From Amphiura filiformis (Eukaryota; Echinodermata; Ophiuroidea; Amphilepidida; Amphiuridae), in NCBI RefSeq assembly GCF_039555335.1, contig NC_092640.1, positions 42,784,599-42,848,598 on the forward strand: a stretch of DNA of 64,000 nt, read 5' to 3'. The number at the start of each line of letters is the position of its first letter. The first letter of the stretch is position 1. Shown here one piece after another: positions 1 through 12,400 of the stretch. Both the position numbers and the translations under genes were made by a program. The notes below the pieces were generated by a model. That model searched no databases, was not told the DNA's origin, and worked only from the letters and a program-made list of their open reading frames with translations.

Positions 1-479
1 CCTCCAGAAGCGCCCTCCTGCACAACTTCCACGCAATCAGCATCGTCCCTCACGGTATCCACAGCAGGTCCATCTGGACTGATCACTATTCCTGCGTTTG
101 AATCCAACGCCGGTGTCACGGCCACCAGATCCACCACCAATGGTACTGTGGTGACCATTGCTGTTGTCGTCGTCACTGGAGCTGCAGCCATCAAGGGAAC
201 CAGCGGTTTGGTCTGGACTTCAGTATGTGAAGTATTCAACAGTGCATCTACATCAGTACCTACAGATGTCGTGTTGGTTACAGCTTCCGTTGCAACCGAT
301 GCGTATTCTGGTGAAGCCTCCGAGGCGACTGATGCCAAGTCTGGTGAAGCCCCAATGCTTTTGGAAAGGGAGGTTGGAGCAGCTTCTGTAGCTACTGATG
401 ATGAGGATGGGAAGGCTTCTACTGAAGCATCTTGACACATAGGTGGTGTGACATCTTTGAGAGCATCCAGGATTGGAGT
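1..479 (-). CDS. NBR1: NBR1 exon 15 (partial)
   Basis: Acceptor ttgtattgcag precedes position 479. The phase-0 frame stays open to the window edge (159 codons). The product is Ser/Thr/Ala/Val-rich, with imperfect internal repeats of the type SVATEA, SVASEASPE and SVATEAV, followed by a Thr run. It corresponds to the low-conservation stretch between the LIR and the C-terminal UBA. No domain is recognisable. Open frames on the plus strand here are shadows of this exon. Confidence 0.8.
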
Positions 480-3400
480 CTGCAATACAAGACATGAGAA
501 ACTCTGTAGCATATCATTTATCCAAGTATTACAACCCACAAAAAACATGGAAATTATCAGAAGAATATGAAAATGGTGATGTAAAAGTGGTAATTTCCGC
601 TCGTGTAAATTTCTGCGCTTTGCCTATTTTTAACTTCATTGCTTGTTTAACTGTGATCATGAGTTTTCTTAAATATAATTGTGTGTTTTTGGAAACTACA
701 AACTTGCGACTTTACGCTCATTTCATGGTAGCAGGTCACAAATCTGACATTTACGATTAACATGTTCTCTCAGTTTAATTTCTTTGAGTGTAACCATCTG
801 ATCCGTCAAAAGTTATCAAAATCTCCATTCCCAAATGACGCAGGGACCTGTTGGTATTCAACAACCTACCTGTGTTGACCTTGTCATGGATGCATCTATA
901 GGTTTCTTAGGATCAAAACAGTCAGGTAATGGTACGACATAGAAATCATCTAACAGATTATCTGAATTGCCACTCTCATAACTCAACGTCTCAATGTCAT
1001 CTGAAAAAACAAAGATATCTGAAATTAGAAAAAGAAAAAAGTTTGCAAGGTCAATTAAGGTCAACTTCAATAAACATTTCATAATTAATTTGCCATCATT
1101 AATACATATTATTTATCCTGAGAAGTGGACAAAATACAATTTGTAATTCTACAGATTATATCTCTTCAGGTCCAAGGGGGAGGTGCAAGGACTTCCAAAA
1201 TGTGGGTTCCCCCAAAAGTGGACTCTTTAGGTTGATTTTTGAAAATTTTTCACTCGAAAATGTTTGCTTGAATTTCCGTAAAGTAAAATGAAATTTGATT
1301 TTTTTTTTGCATTTTTGATACACATCCAGTCACTCTTCTGCGAAAAGAGCATATGAACTGCTAGTGCCACCATAGTTTGAATCCTGTATGAATGCCCTCT
1401 TACCATTTCCACTCTTAGTTTTGAGTGGTAAAAATTTTGGCCAGATCAAATTTTGTTATTTAATCATAACAAAAATCTAATAGCAAATGTGAAGGAGTAC
1501 TCCCATGGTACATTTACTCAATTCTCCCCTTGGGAACAGCAATAGTCAAGTTAGCTCAATCGTTAAGGCGTTCGACTATGGTGCGAGAGGTTGCGAGTTC
1601 GAACCCTGCCGGTGCCTAGTATGCTCTTGTGGAAAATTGATTTAGCTTGAAATTCCCCTGGACAAGGAACTTACTGCTAATTGTCTCGTTATAACCCGTA
1701 CGAAACTCGGGAAGCTGATCCTGGTTGCGATGGTTATTTGTGGAAAGTCTAGGGTGTGCGCTCTGTAGCAGCAAAGTCCCTGATTTGTTGTAAATGTTTT
1801 ATGGATTGATGTGGGGCCGTAGTGGTCAGCGACAACCTGTAAAGTGTGCTGAGGCTTGTGGATCAACGTCTAGGCGTTGTGCCTGTGCGTAGCGCACTAT
1901 AAGTCACTGCTGGGTTTTTTTTAAAGTCTGAATTTAATCTTCAGTTGTTGTCAATTCAATTCAGACGCTCTTTCCAAGCCAATACCCCACCAGATTGTTG
2001 GGTATTGAACCTGAGACATCATACACCAAAGTATGGTTCAAAAGAGTCAGGTCCTTAGGGTGACCCCCCTCTCCCAAATCCCAATATGGCCCTCAGAAAT
2101 TAAATTAAGGGAGTGAGTATTTTTAATACAAAGTAGCACCCTGAATGAAAACGTATTTTGAGGCTTGTGGCTCAAAATTAATTAGGAATATGGGTATTTA
2201 GTCCCACAAAGTTTAAAGTAGCCCATAAAATCAAATGTATTTTGAAATAACCTAACCACTGCAATTCATATTTAAAACATCTGTCAGCCAAGTGTATACA
2301 TCACTGCACACAATTGCATACTGGTAACGCTGCATACATCTTTAGATACCAGCCATGCATGCGTCTTACCATCATCATATTCTTCATGTGGTTTCTCTTT
2401 CTCTTCATCATCTGCTTTCTCATATTGGTCTTCATTCTCCAACTCCACCATCAGGTCCAGACTGTGCTCGGATATGCGGCTACTCAACAAGTTGCCATCA
2501 AGTTGGAGTACTGGTGACATGCATGGTGTCAAACCAACTACAGAGATACAATTGTGTACCAAAACTGTGTTTTGAAACATATGTGAACTTAAACAGTGGA
2601 ATTAGTATTTTACAATTGTTTCAGAGTCCACTTAACTAAATAAAGAAATCTAGCGGACAACACAAGAAATGGCAGTAGTGGCCCTCTCCAAATTGAGTAC
2701 AATATAATTTTATGAGAAACTGTATTTTGGGCCAAATTTGTTATCAAATCATAAATTGGTTCCTGCCATTCTGTGGTGCACTCTTATTTTTTTTCTGTGT
2801 GGGCGCTGCTGTCTGGCGCAATAGGTGACTCCATTATTTCTGTTTCTTTTTTTGACAAATTTGTAGTTTTAAGTAGTGGTAACCACTGGTTTCTACAAGG
2901 CAGGAAACTATCATCAGTCGCGGGAGCCAATGTTGAAAAAAGTCTGTCAATTTTTATCTTAACCACTGGTTTCTATGGGACAGGTTGTAAAAGTTGCAGG
3001 AAAAATGTTCAAAAGTCGCCCAATTGGGCTACCAAATCGCAGGTTTGGCAATCCTGGGTTTGACACCTACCTATAGGGGTATTATTTGGCGTAGCTGTGG
3101 CTTGTGGGGAGTTCACCGCGGCAACCTCAGCCTCTACCTCAGCTTCACTGGTATCGCTGATCTTTAACATCTCAAATGACAGCACATCTTGAGCTGTGAG
3201 TACATCTGATGAAGAGACTACCTTAACCGTAGTGGAAGAGTCCACATTACTGGTCTGTAATTGGTAGACAGCATCAGAGGCAGTGCTCACTGATGGCTCA
3301 AAGGGGGTGGAATCAACTAGCTCCTGTAGAAAATTGATAAGAATAAAAATATATTGAATCATGGTATTTTGAATGTTCAGATCTTCTTATAATAGATGTC

Positions 3401-6400
3401 ACAGTATATTGAGATCTTGAAACTTCTGTAAAGAGCCACATACTTCATTATGTTCTTCTCCAAAATTCAAAATTAGTTTTGAACACAATATATAATGAAA
3501 AGATACTGAAAAATACACTACACAAAGATAGGCATATACTGTCCCAGATCAATTTTCATGTTGTTCTTTGAAAACATAACAAATACACACTATTGACATA
3601 ATAATTTTTCAGCAATTTTTTTGTTTACATTATTTTTTCTCTGATTTTGTACATGAATGCAAAATTATAAATAATAGTCCAGGATAACTGTGGATGTGTC
3701 TAAAGTTTGTTCAGCTTTTAGTTTTTTAGGTGGAAATTATTTGGCTTTTTGTTACTGTGCGCCAATAAAGTCCCAACTCACGCTCACAGAATTCACATAA
3801 GCGCAAGCGCAGGTCACGCATTATGCAACGCACAACTAGCGCAAGCATAGCGCAAGCATTGCGCCGAACCGTGTGCATGCCATTCTATATCAATACACGG
3901 TGTTACGAGTCTTGTTTTTTTCACCTTATAATAAACCGAACAAACTTCAGAGCTAACCAATATAGTGGACTTATCATCAAATGCAATGTTGTTTCTCATC
4001 TATTATATCAATTGGCAATACGGACCATCCCTGGTTCCATGTGCATCTGCGTTTGGAGGTGCGTTTTCATACGAACGTCCTCGAACATGGCAAATGCGTA
4101 CGCACCCCTTCTCATGCACAAACACTCCACACACACCCCCCCCCCACCCGTCTACTTACCATAGCTGGTATTATAATCTGTGGTTGCCTCATCTCTGTTG
4201 ACTCTATTTTAGGTTCCAGAATCTCGGCTGGATCTACGATAATATTACACCACACACGATGACCAAACTGTTGCCCACTCTGCGCCAGACGCCAATGGCT
4301 CTGATACTGGCCAGGATTGGTCGGGGCAGTATACTCTACACACACAGATCCTTCTTCCCCTGGGTTCAATGCGGGTACATTGATAGGGTCTTGGCACATG
4401 GTGGGTATATTGCCCCACAAGAACTTCAGCTGTAAAGAAAAAAAAAAAATTCCAATATGCTGAACATCCCATTGACATTGAACTTTTCCTGCAGAGTCCA
4501 CGGAAGAAACTTTTTCAGTGATACCTAATATAGTGTAGTACCCTATGTTTTTTGTGGGAGGTAATGGAACATTTTGAGATTTTGGCCTTAAATGATAGAT
4601 AAGGGTTCCAGGAACTCAAATCAAATTGTTACCATTTTTTTCCTCCCAGCCCTTGGTGGCCATCTTGAATTTCAAAATGGCCGCCACTTTTTACATATTT
4701 TGGATTATAACTTTGCTTCTGAGCTCCACATCAAGCTGAAAATGGTGGCAATACCCATGTTTATGATGTCAAGGATTACAATGAAGGCATATACAGGGTT
4801 ATACGTCATTTCGTTTGGCGGCCATCTTGGATTTCAAAATGGCTGCCATCATGAACACATTTTTGGCTATATCTGAAGTTGTGCGCCAATATCCATGGTG
4901 GCAATATCCATGTTTATGATGCAAAAGATTTGCAAACAAAGCATATATACACAAAGGTACAGGGCATTTCATTTGACAGCTCTCTTAGATTTCAAAATGG
5001 CATACAAACAACATATTTCGACCACAATATTTATCTTAAATTCAGAGTTACTTAAACCGGTAGCAATAGTAATAGTAATACACATGTTTATACTGCCAAG
5101 GATTACAAAAAAAGTTCCAAGAAAGTTACATTATCTGATGGCCACCTTAGATTTCAAAATGGCCGCCATTATTATCATATTTTGACTTGCACTTCTTAAC
5201 ATTTTGTAAGGTACTGCATAATTGCAGGTTCTACATAATTGTTTCCAATTTTGATTGCATGAATTTTAGGTAAACCATTAAGAACTGAAACTTACTAGCT
5301 TGACTGTAATACACCATTATAATATTATTACTCTCTCAATCTCCTCGCTTGTTTCTGGCTCAGTCAGTATGTTGTAACAGTCCTCACTAGAATTGCACTA
5401 ATACACAGTTCAGTACATTAAGTTATTACTTTTGCAGGTACAGCGCATTGTGGAGTACATAGTCTTTGCACAGTTACATCTAATAGGTTCTAAGTTCTGC
5501 AACTGTTTCCGGTGCACACTCCACAGACGTTAACACCGGCATTAATTTTAGATCCATCTTTGCACCATCCATGTGTACAAGGATCATAAATAACTGGGTG
5601 CAAAACGTCATCCTGTGTCCATATGCTGGCTTGAAGATGCGCACGGTAGATATGCTGTAAAATAGCACCGGGCGTTGGAGGAAGCTTGTCAATACCCCCG
5701 CGAGGGTTTAAGTTTTTGGAACCTTTTCCACCACAGGGAAGCAGCAATAGTAGCTGCTACATCTTTGGTACTGAGCAGCATGCACATGAATCCCTCACAT
5801 GAATTCCTCCTGTGTACCATGGCCAGTACTGCACTTCAGGTCTGATGTGTTTGTTAATACATCTCTTCTGGTGACAGTTACTGCAGGCTTTGTGTAGCTG
5901 GAAATGGCCTTATCAGCCAGGAAGAGCGTTAGGCTATTTTTAGACTTTCGTCCAGCTCCGCAGATCAGCACCACATCCTTTCCCAGGCAAAGACACAACA
6001 GCAGGAAAGAGAAATTCATGCACTAAAAGGCATTGGGCCAAGACACATTTTTAGGAAAATCTGTATAACGTCATGACTAACCAGGTTGTCGAAGATCATA
6101 CACAACAGTCGATTTTAGGTTTTGAAAGCAGAGGTGAGAGAGCAAAATTTGACTTTGTTAATGCTCGAATCAATGGAGATAAAAGCCTCTGGAAACAAAT
6201 GACATGTTAAGTACCAAATTGGGATAAACTCGGCAAAACGGTCAAACTGAAAGCCAGTGGTGAAGTCTTGCACCTCAAATCAGCAAGTACAATGTTGTCA
6301 AGGGTACAGGTTGTAGCAAAATCACAGAGACAGACGGAACTTGAAGAGGTGATATCTCAGTATGATCTCATTGCCATAAACTCTACTTTGATGAACACTA

Positions 6401-9400
6401 CTGGACACGTTCTTCCAATGAAAAACAAGAGTCAGCTCTTTCAGAGGAGGAGCAAACTGATGAATCTGCAGCTTCAGCAAATGAAGAACAATGATGACAA
6501 TTCATTTGAAATAGTCCTTGAGAAAGTCAACTGGAACAGAGATCAGCAGTAACTACAAGAACGTGGTAATCCATTCTCAGTCTCTTTAACAAACATTTGA
6601 TAATAGATGCAAGGGCAGTTGTCCTTTGATAGCTTTTGATGATATTGCAAAAGCATTCGTTACCAATATTAAATCACTCCTCAAGAATTATACAGCAGGT
6701 TGTGTCATCTTTGATACCTACAACATGAAGTTGACCCTCAAAGATGACATAAATTATGAGACAGAGGGTGAAGACCTCCTTATATCAGACAGCACTCCTG
6801 TTAAAGACATAGAGAAGGTGATGTCCAATCCAAGGAAGTCCAAGGATAGCCTGACTCTCTTCCTGGCTGATAAGGTCATTTCCAACAACAGAAAACCTGT
6901 AGTTACTGTAAACCAGACCTGAAGTACAGTATTGGCCATAGCACGCAGGAGGAGGCAGACATCTTGATGATCCTCCATGGTCTTGAACTTGCGAGGTCTG
7001 GTATTATCATGATTATTAAAGGTCGGTTTCTTCACCCAAGATACAGACTGGTAGGTTCTTCTATTGAGAAGATTCCCTGAAGTAGGGCTTGACGCTCATA
7101 GAATCACAGGAACATCAGAGGGCCATATAGCTTTGAAACCTTTTTATAATGAACTTGATGCGTGAAGAGCTATGGCCCTATACCTGGTTTCCATGCACTG
7201 GCTGGCCGTGATACCACCGGACGAATAAGTGGAATGGCGAAGAAATCTGCCTTCTCAAAAAGCACCAGACAATGTTGTAAATATCCAAGATCTTGGCAAA
7301 GGAAACGTATCATCACCTGAAGTTATGTGGCTGCGAGGGATTCATGTGCATGCTGCTCAGTACCAAATATGTAGCAGCCACTAATGATACTTCCCTCATG
7401 TGGAAAAGGTTCAAAAGCTTAAACCTACGCAGGGTATTGACACGCTTCCTCCAAACGCTTGGTACTATTTTTACAGCATATTCACTGTGCTCATCTTCAA
7501 GCCAGCATATGGGCACAGGATGATGTTTTGCACCCAGTTATTACATGTACACTTGGATGGTGCAAAGATGGCCCTGGAAAGATGGATCTAAATTAGGCTG
7601 TGGAGTATGTACACCGGAATCCGGAATCAGTCGCAGAACTTATTAGATGTAACTGTGTAAGAACTATGTGTTCTACAATACGCTGTACCTGCAAGAGTAA
7701 TAACTTAGAATGTACTGAACTGTGTAAGTACAATGATAGGAAGGACTCTTGTAGCACACTGGCTGAGCCAGAAACAAGCATTAAGATGGAGAGAGTAACT
7801 ATAATGGTGTGTTACAGTCAAGCTAGTAAGTTTCAGCTCTTAATGGTTTACTTAAAATTCATGTCTCAGTCTAGAAACAATTATGCAGAGCCTGCAATTA
7901 TGCAATACCTTACAAATGTCAAGAAGTATAACCCCAAATATGTTAATAATGGTGGTCATTTTGAAATCTAAGGTGGCCATCAAATATGTAACTTTCTTGG
8001 AATTCTTTTTGTTATCCTTAGCATTATAAACATGTGTATTACTATTGCTACCGCTTTAAGTAACTCTAAATTTAAGATAAACATTGTAGTCCGAAACATG
8101 TTGACAGTGGCGGCCATTTTGAAATCTGAGAGAGCTACCAAACAAAATGCCCTGCACCTTTGTACATGTATATGCTTTATTTGCAATCGTTTGCATCATA
8201 AACATGGATATTGCCACCATTTTAAGCTTGTTGTGTGGCTCACAACTTCAGATAGAGCCAAAAACATGTTCATGATGGCAGCCATTTTGAAATCCAAGAT
8301 GGCCGCCAAACGAAATGACGTATAACCCTGTATATGCCTTCATTGTAATCCTTGACACCATAAACATGGGTATTGCCACCATTTTCAGCTTGATGTGGAG
8401 CTCAGAAGCCGAGTTATTGTCCAAAATATGTAGGAAATGGCGGCCATTTTGAAATTCAAGATGGCTGCCAAAGAGCTGGGAGAAAAAAATGGTAACAATT
8501 TGATTTGAGTTCCTGGAACCCTTACCTATCATTTAAGACCAAAATCTCAAAATGTTCCATTACCTCCCACAAATAACAAGCCATAACCATAAGTAACCCC
8601 ACTAATAATTGATTTCATGAAAAATAGTTCACTTTACATAATTTTATAAACCAACCACCTAAGGAACCCTCTATATCAGGGGTCCGCAAATAGCGGCGCG
8701 CGCGCCACATGTGGCGCGCCGTGGCTTCCCGAGTGGCGCGCGGCGCCGTTTAGACTTTAAAAAAATAAATAAACAATGCGATTCCCATGTTATCCTTGTA
8801 AAGACAGGCTAAAATAGTACAAAATGTTGCACCAAATGGCGTCATTTGCACCTCAAATTTCAAACAATCGATAGCTACCGGTATTGAGTGGCGCTTTTCA
8901 GTTTTCTTTTATTTCATGTGGCGCTGCAACAAATCTATTTGAGGAAGCCTGCTCTATATTGTTGTACATGTTTCACAATCAAGTTTAACACCTCATTGAC
9001 ATAACCAAAATGTTGGAAAGGCTATTCCATTTAAAATCCACACTACTCCTGTGGAAGATTTTGGAAATATCTTCCATAGAGGGAGCATGTTTTTCAAATG
9101 TAATTGGTCAGAGTTAGTCATTTTGAAACCCATACTCCCCCTGTATTATAGCTTTACCTATATCTTCCACAACTGGAGTAAGTATTTCAAATGGAAGTTA
9201 CCCAATTGTCCATTCTATTCAAAACTTATACTCCCTCTGTGGAAGACTTCAGCTAAATCTTCCACAGGGGTAGTGTGGATTTTAAATGGAATAGCTCAAT
9301 AGCATTAGCAGCTCATCAGCTCATCACACCCACTCAGCCCTCGACCTATTGACCCTTTGCATGGATCCGCCATGTTGCTATCAAAACAAGGCTCTCACCT

Positions 9401-12400
9401 TGGTCTGGGGCGGACATTTTAAAAATGAATTTAGAAGAGCAGCTTCGACACCACCTGCATTACATTCCAGATGTTAAATCTACATCATATGCAAAATTTG
9501 ACGAAAATTGAACGAGGCCGTTTTATTTTAGGGCCATTTGCCTATAACTGGTCTTTACATGTAGACCTATGGAGAGAGTGCCCGTTGAGGGCGCTATAAC
9601 CTCCATTTTAGGAACAAAAATGTGATTTAAAAAAACTGCCCGTGCAAATTTTCTAAAATTTTCAGAGTATGTAGTATGAACATGTAGAAATATAATCAAG
9701 TAGTTGCCCTACCTGCTCTTCTCCAAATAAATAAGTCCTATACCTCAATGATAATGAAACCTCCCTGCAAACAAATGCGCAAGAGGTGCATTTTTTACTT
9801 CACACTTTTGCAGGCTTCTGCAAAGCATGTGCAGTAATTAAAGTATGTTTTTGAGAGGCGTACATCCACGCAACATGCACTTTGGGGTAAAACATCAATT
9901 TGAAATGACATGCAAACGGTCATTAAACAACTCTGACAACACTTCAAGAGAAGTTGTGTCATGAGGCCTCAGCATACCTTAGTGTTTGTGTCCCATTGTC
10001 GTGTACCATTATTACTCATCACCCAGGTCTTGGTAAACTTAGTTCCTGGTTGCATGTGTGTCTCATCAGGCAAGTTGCCATCCCGCAAGAATATGGCATC
10101 CATTTTGCTGTAAAAAAAAATTCAAATCAAATTAATGAACAATGCATGTATGACTAGCACCGTACCAACAAAACAGCCCCTTCAACATCAAGCTCCAACA
10201 GGAATCAACTGATGAAGGGCAGGATTGGTCAATGATCATTCAATATCAGAAAGTATGTAACATCAAATTCCTTGATTTGTGTACTGTAAAAGTGGACATT
10301 TTCACGAGACTAATTTTTTGCACTTTGCCAATTTTGACCCGTTTCCCTTGTTTTTAAACTTTGCGATTCTAAGTTTCCTTACATTGACTTATACACAAAA
10401 GGAAAATATTCACACGTTATTTTCGCAGTAGCAGCTAGGAACGTGAAAAGCGCAAAAATATGTGTTGCGTTGAAATTTCCAGGCAGGCAGGGTTGTAGCC
10501 ACGCCGGGGCCGACCGGCACTAAAAAAAAATAATAATAATTTTTTTTTTTTTTTTTGATTTATTCATCATAAAAAGAGTAAAAAACAAAAAAAAATTGGG
10601 GTATACCCCTTATCCTATTCCCCGATCCCTCATGTTCACTAAAAAGATTGTGCCCCAAGCCAGCACTCTAATTTGATAGTAAAATTAGTAAAAACAGAAC
10701 CCAGTACGTAGAACTTATATGATTTACAAGATTTCACAGGTTTGAACAATGTAAACATAATAAGTACCCAAGTTTTTGTAATTTATACAGCCACGATGAG
10801 AAATTGTGGGAGATTTTCATCAACGGTGTACATACTGATTGAAGTACAGGAGAGAGTAGCTTAATTCAGGAACATTCCCGCAGAATCCTAGCAACCTGAC
10901 CTTCATTTTTTAACACAATTACATATCAGCAAACTTACGAGAGGATCTGGGCCTGATCTTTCTCCTCTTCTTCTTTATCCTTTGGTGGTTGTGGTATAAC
11001 ATGAGCTGCTTGCAATATTTCCTCCACTTGCCTCTCAGCCATTTTCTCAATCTTTTCACGTTTGGTCGGGGAGATGACAGCCAGAGCTTCCAGTTTTTTC
11101 AGTTTGCGCTTCAGGTCGGATTTGGCCATTTTGCGTGCCATTTTCTCCTCCAAGCGTTTGGTTCTGCACACATAATAAAACAAAAATTAGACATATCACA
11201 TGTAACATCCTTTTCTGCTTCTCCAGATTATGCAAATTAGTGCAAAACAAGCATGATTTACATAACCTACACTCCTGGTAGCAAGCCCGTAACAAGAATT
11301 GTTTGAGGTGCAGAATTCCCCAAATGTTGACCTGTTTCCAAAATAAATGTGCTAACATGTAAAAAACATTATCCCTGCTTAAAATGAACTTTTTCAGACT
11401 ATTTTGTACGGTTCAACGTGAAAAGGTGGTCACTTAATTAATTATTCATTTTTTCCATATTTTCCCCAAGAAAAGAGTATCTTTTTGTCTATTAGGGCCT
11501 TCAGGGGGATGGGGGATACATCGCAACACACACACCTTGGCTAAGGGCCTTTCTGAGGGGGGTCCACCTGCTTACAAAATGTTGCCAGTGCTCTTTTTAA
11601 AATTCACCTCAAGCTCCTTAGGAGAGGAATACACAGCTCTCCTTATTTTCGGCTTGTATGAGTATTGCACAATCTCCTTCTGACAAGCTCTCCTTATTAT
11701 GAATCAGGAGAGCACACCTGTAATTTTCATAACTTGTTGCTTCATAACGTGGTACATGTAGAGTTAAGTATAAACCATGAGAGAATCCCGTCCTTCTGAG
11801 GGGCCATGGAGATGAGGAGTTTTCTAGGGTTATCCAGGGTTGACAAACCAACAAATTCAAATCAAATCAATAGATTTGTAACAAAACAATCTCTTCCACA
11901 CACAATACAACCACCTACCTGGAGCTTTGAGGGATGGCCATATCATCAGAATATAATGGATGTGTAAGAAGTGGTTCCATCTTGCCAGTCCTGTTTATGC
12001 ACCCACAGCGGTGGCTGGACGTTTGAGCTTGAGGAATACATGACCTGTGTCATGGACTCCTTCAATGGACTCACATTGCTCACATAAGTCATAGTCTGGG
12101 CAGTGGCTGAAATGAGAGATGAAAGAATGTGTGTATTCATTGCATATTCTTTACTTACAATGATACAATGGGCTATTCCATTTAAAATCCACACTACCCC
12201 TGTGAAAGATTTTGGAAATATCTTCCACAGAGGGAGTATGAATTTCAAAAGGAATGAACACATTAAGCAGCTCCATTTGAATCTCAATCTCATACACCCT
12301 CTGAGAAAGATTCAACCTGAATCTTCCACTGATGGAAGGTAAGTTTCAAATATAGCTGCCAATGTATTAATTCCATTTGAAATTCATACTCCCCCTGTGG

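Larger units (their letters stand above)
4551..8573. mobile_element. Large palindromic element with decayed coding sequence
   Basis: The left arm (about 4551-6020) is an inverted copy of the right arm (about 6830-8573). Both outer ends carry ttgtgggaggtaatgg with its complement. The right copy is more complete; roughly 370 bp (about 6960-7330) is missing from the left. The outer 600 bp of each arm has several subrepeats containing aaatggccgcca. The interior is broken coding sequence: a LKYSIGHSTQEEADIL segment near 6920-6970, GRDTTGRISGMAKKSA near 7207-7250, and a Cys-rich tail (CNC, RCTC, ECTELC) near 7650-7735. That combination resembles an uncharacterised mobile-element protein family common in marine invertebrates; this is from memory. 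It lies inside NBR1 intron 10. Confidence 0.7.

Noticed and set aside
148..435. 95-codon plus-strand open frame
   Set aside because: It is the antisense shadow of NBR1 exon 15, whose minus-strand frame is in phase with exon 14.
1552..1620. Possible tRNA gene
   Set aside because: A and B boxes are present, but the acceptor stem does not pair and the sequence continues into a SINE body with a T-run tail.
9051..9302. 83-codon plus-strand open frame
   Set aside because: It lies wholly inside a palindromic MITE, and similar peptides appear at the other copies.
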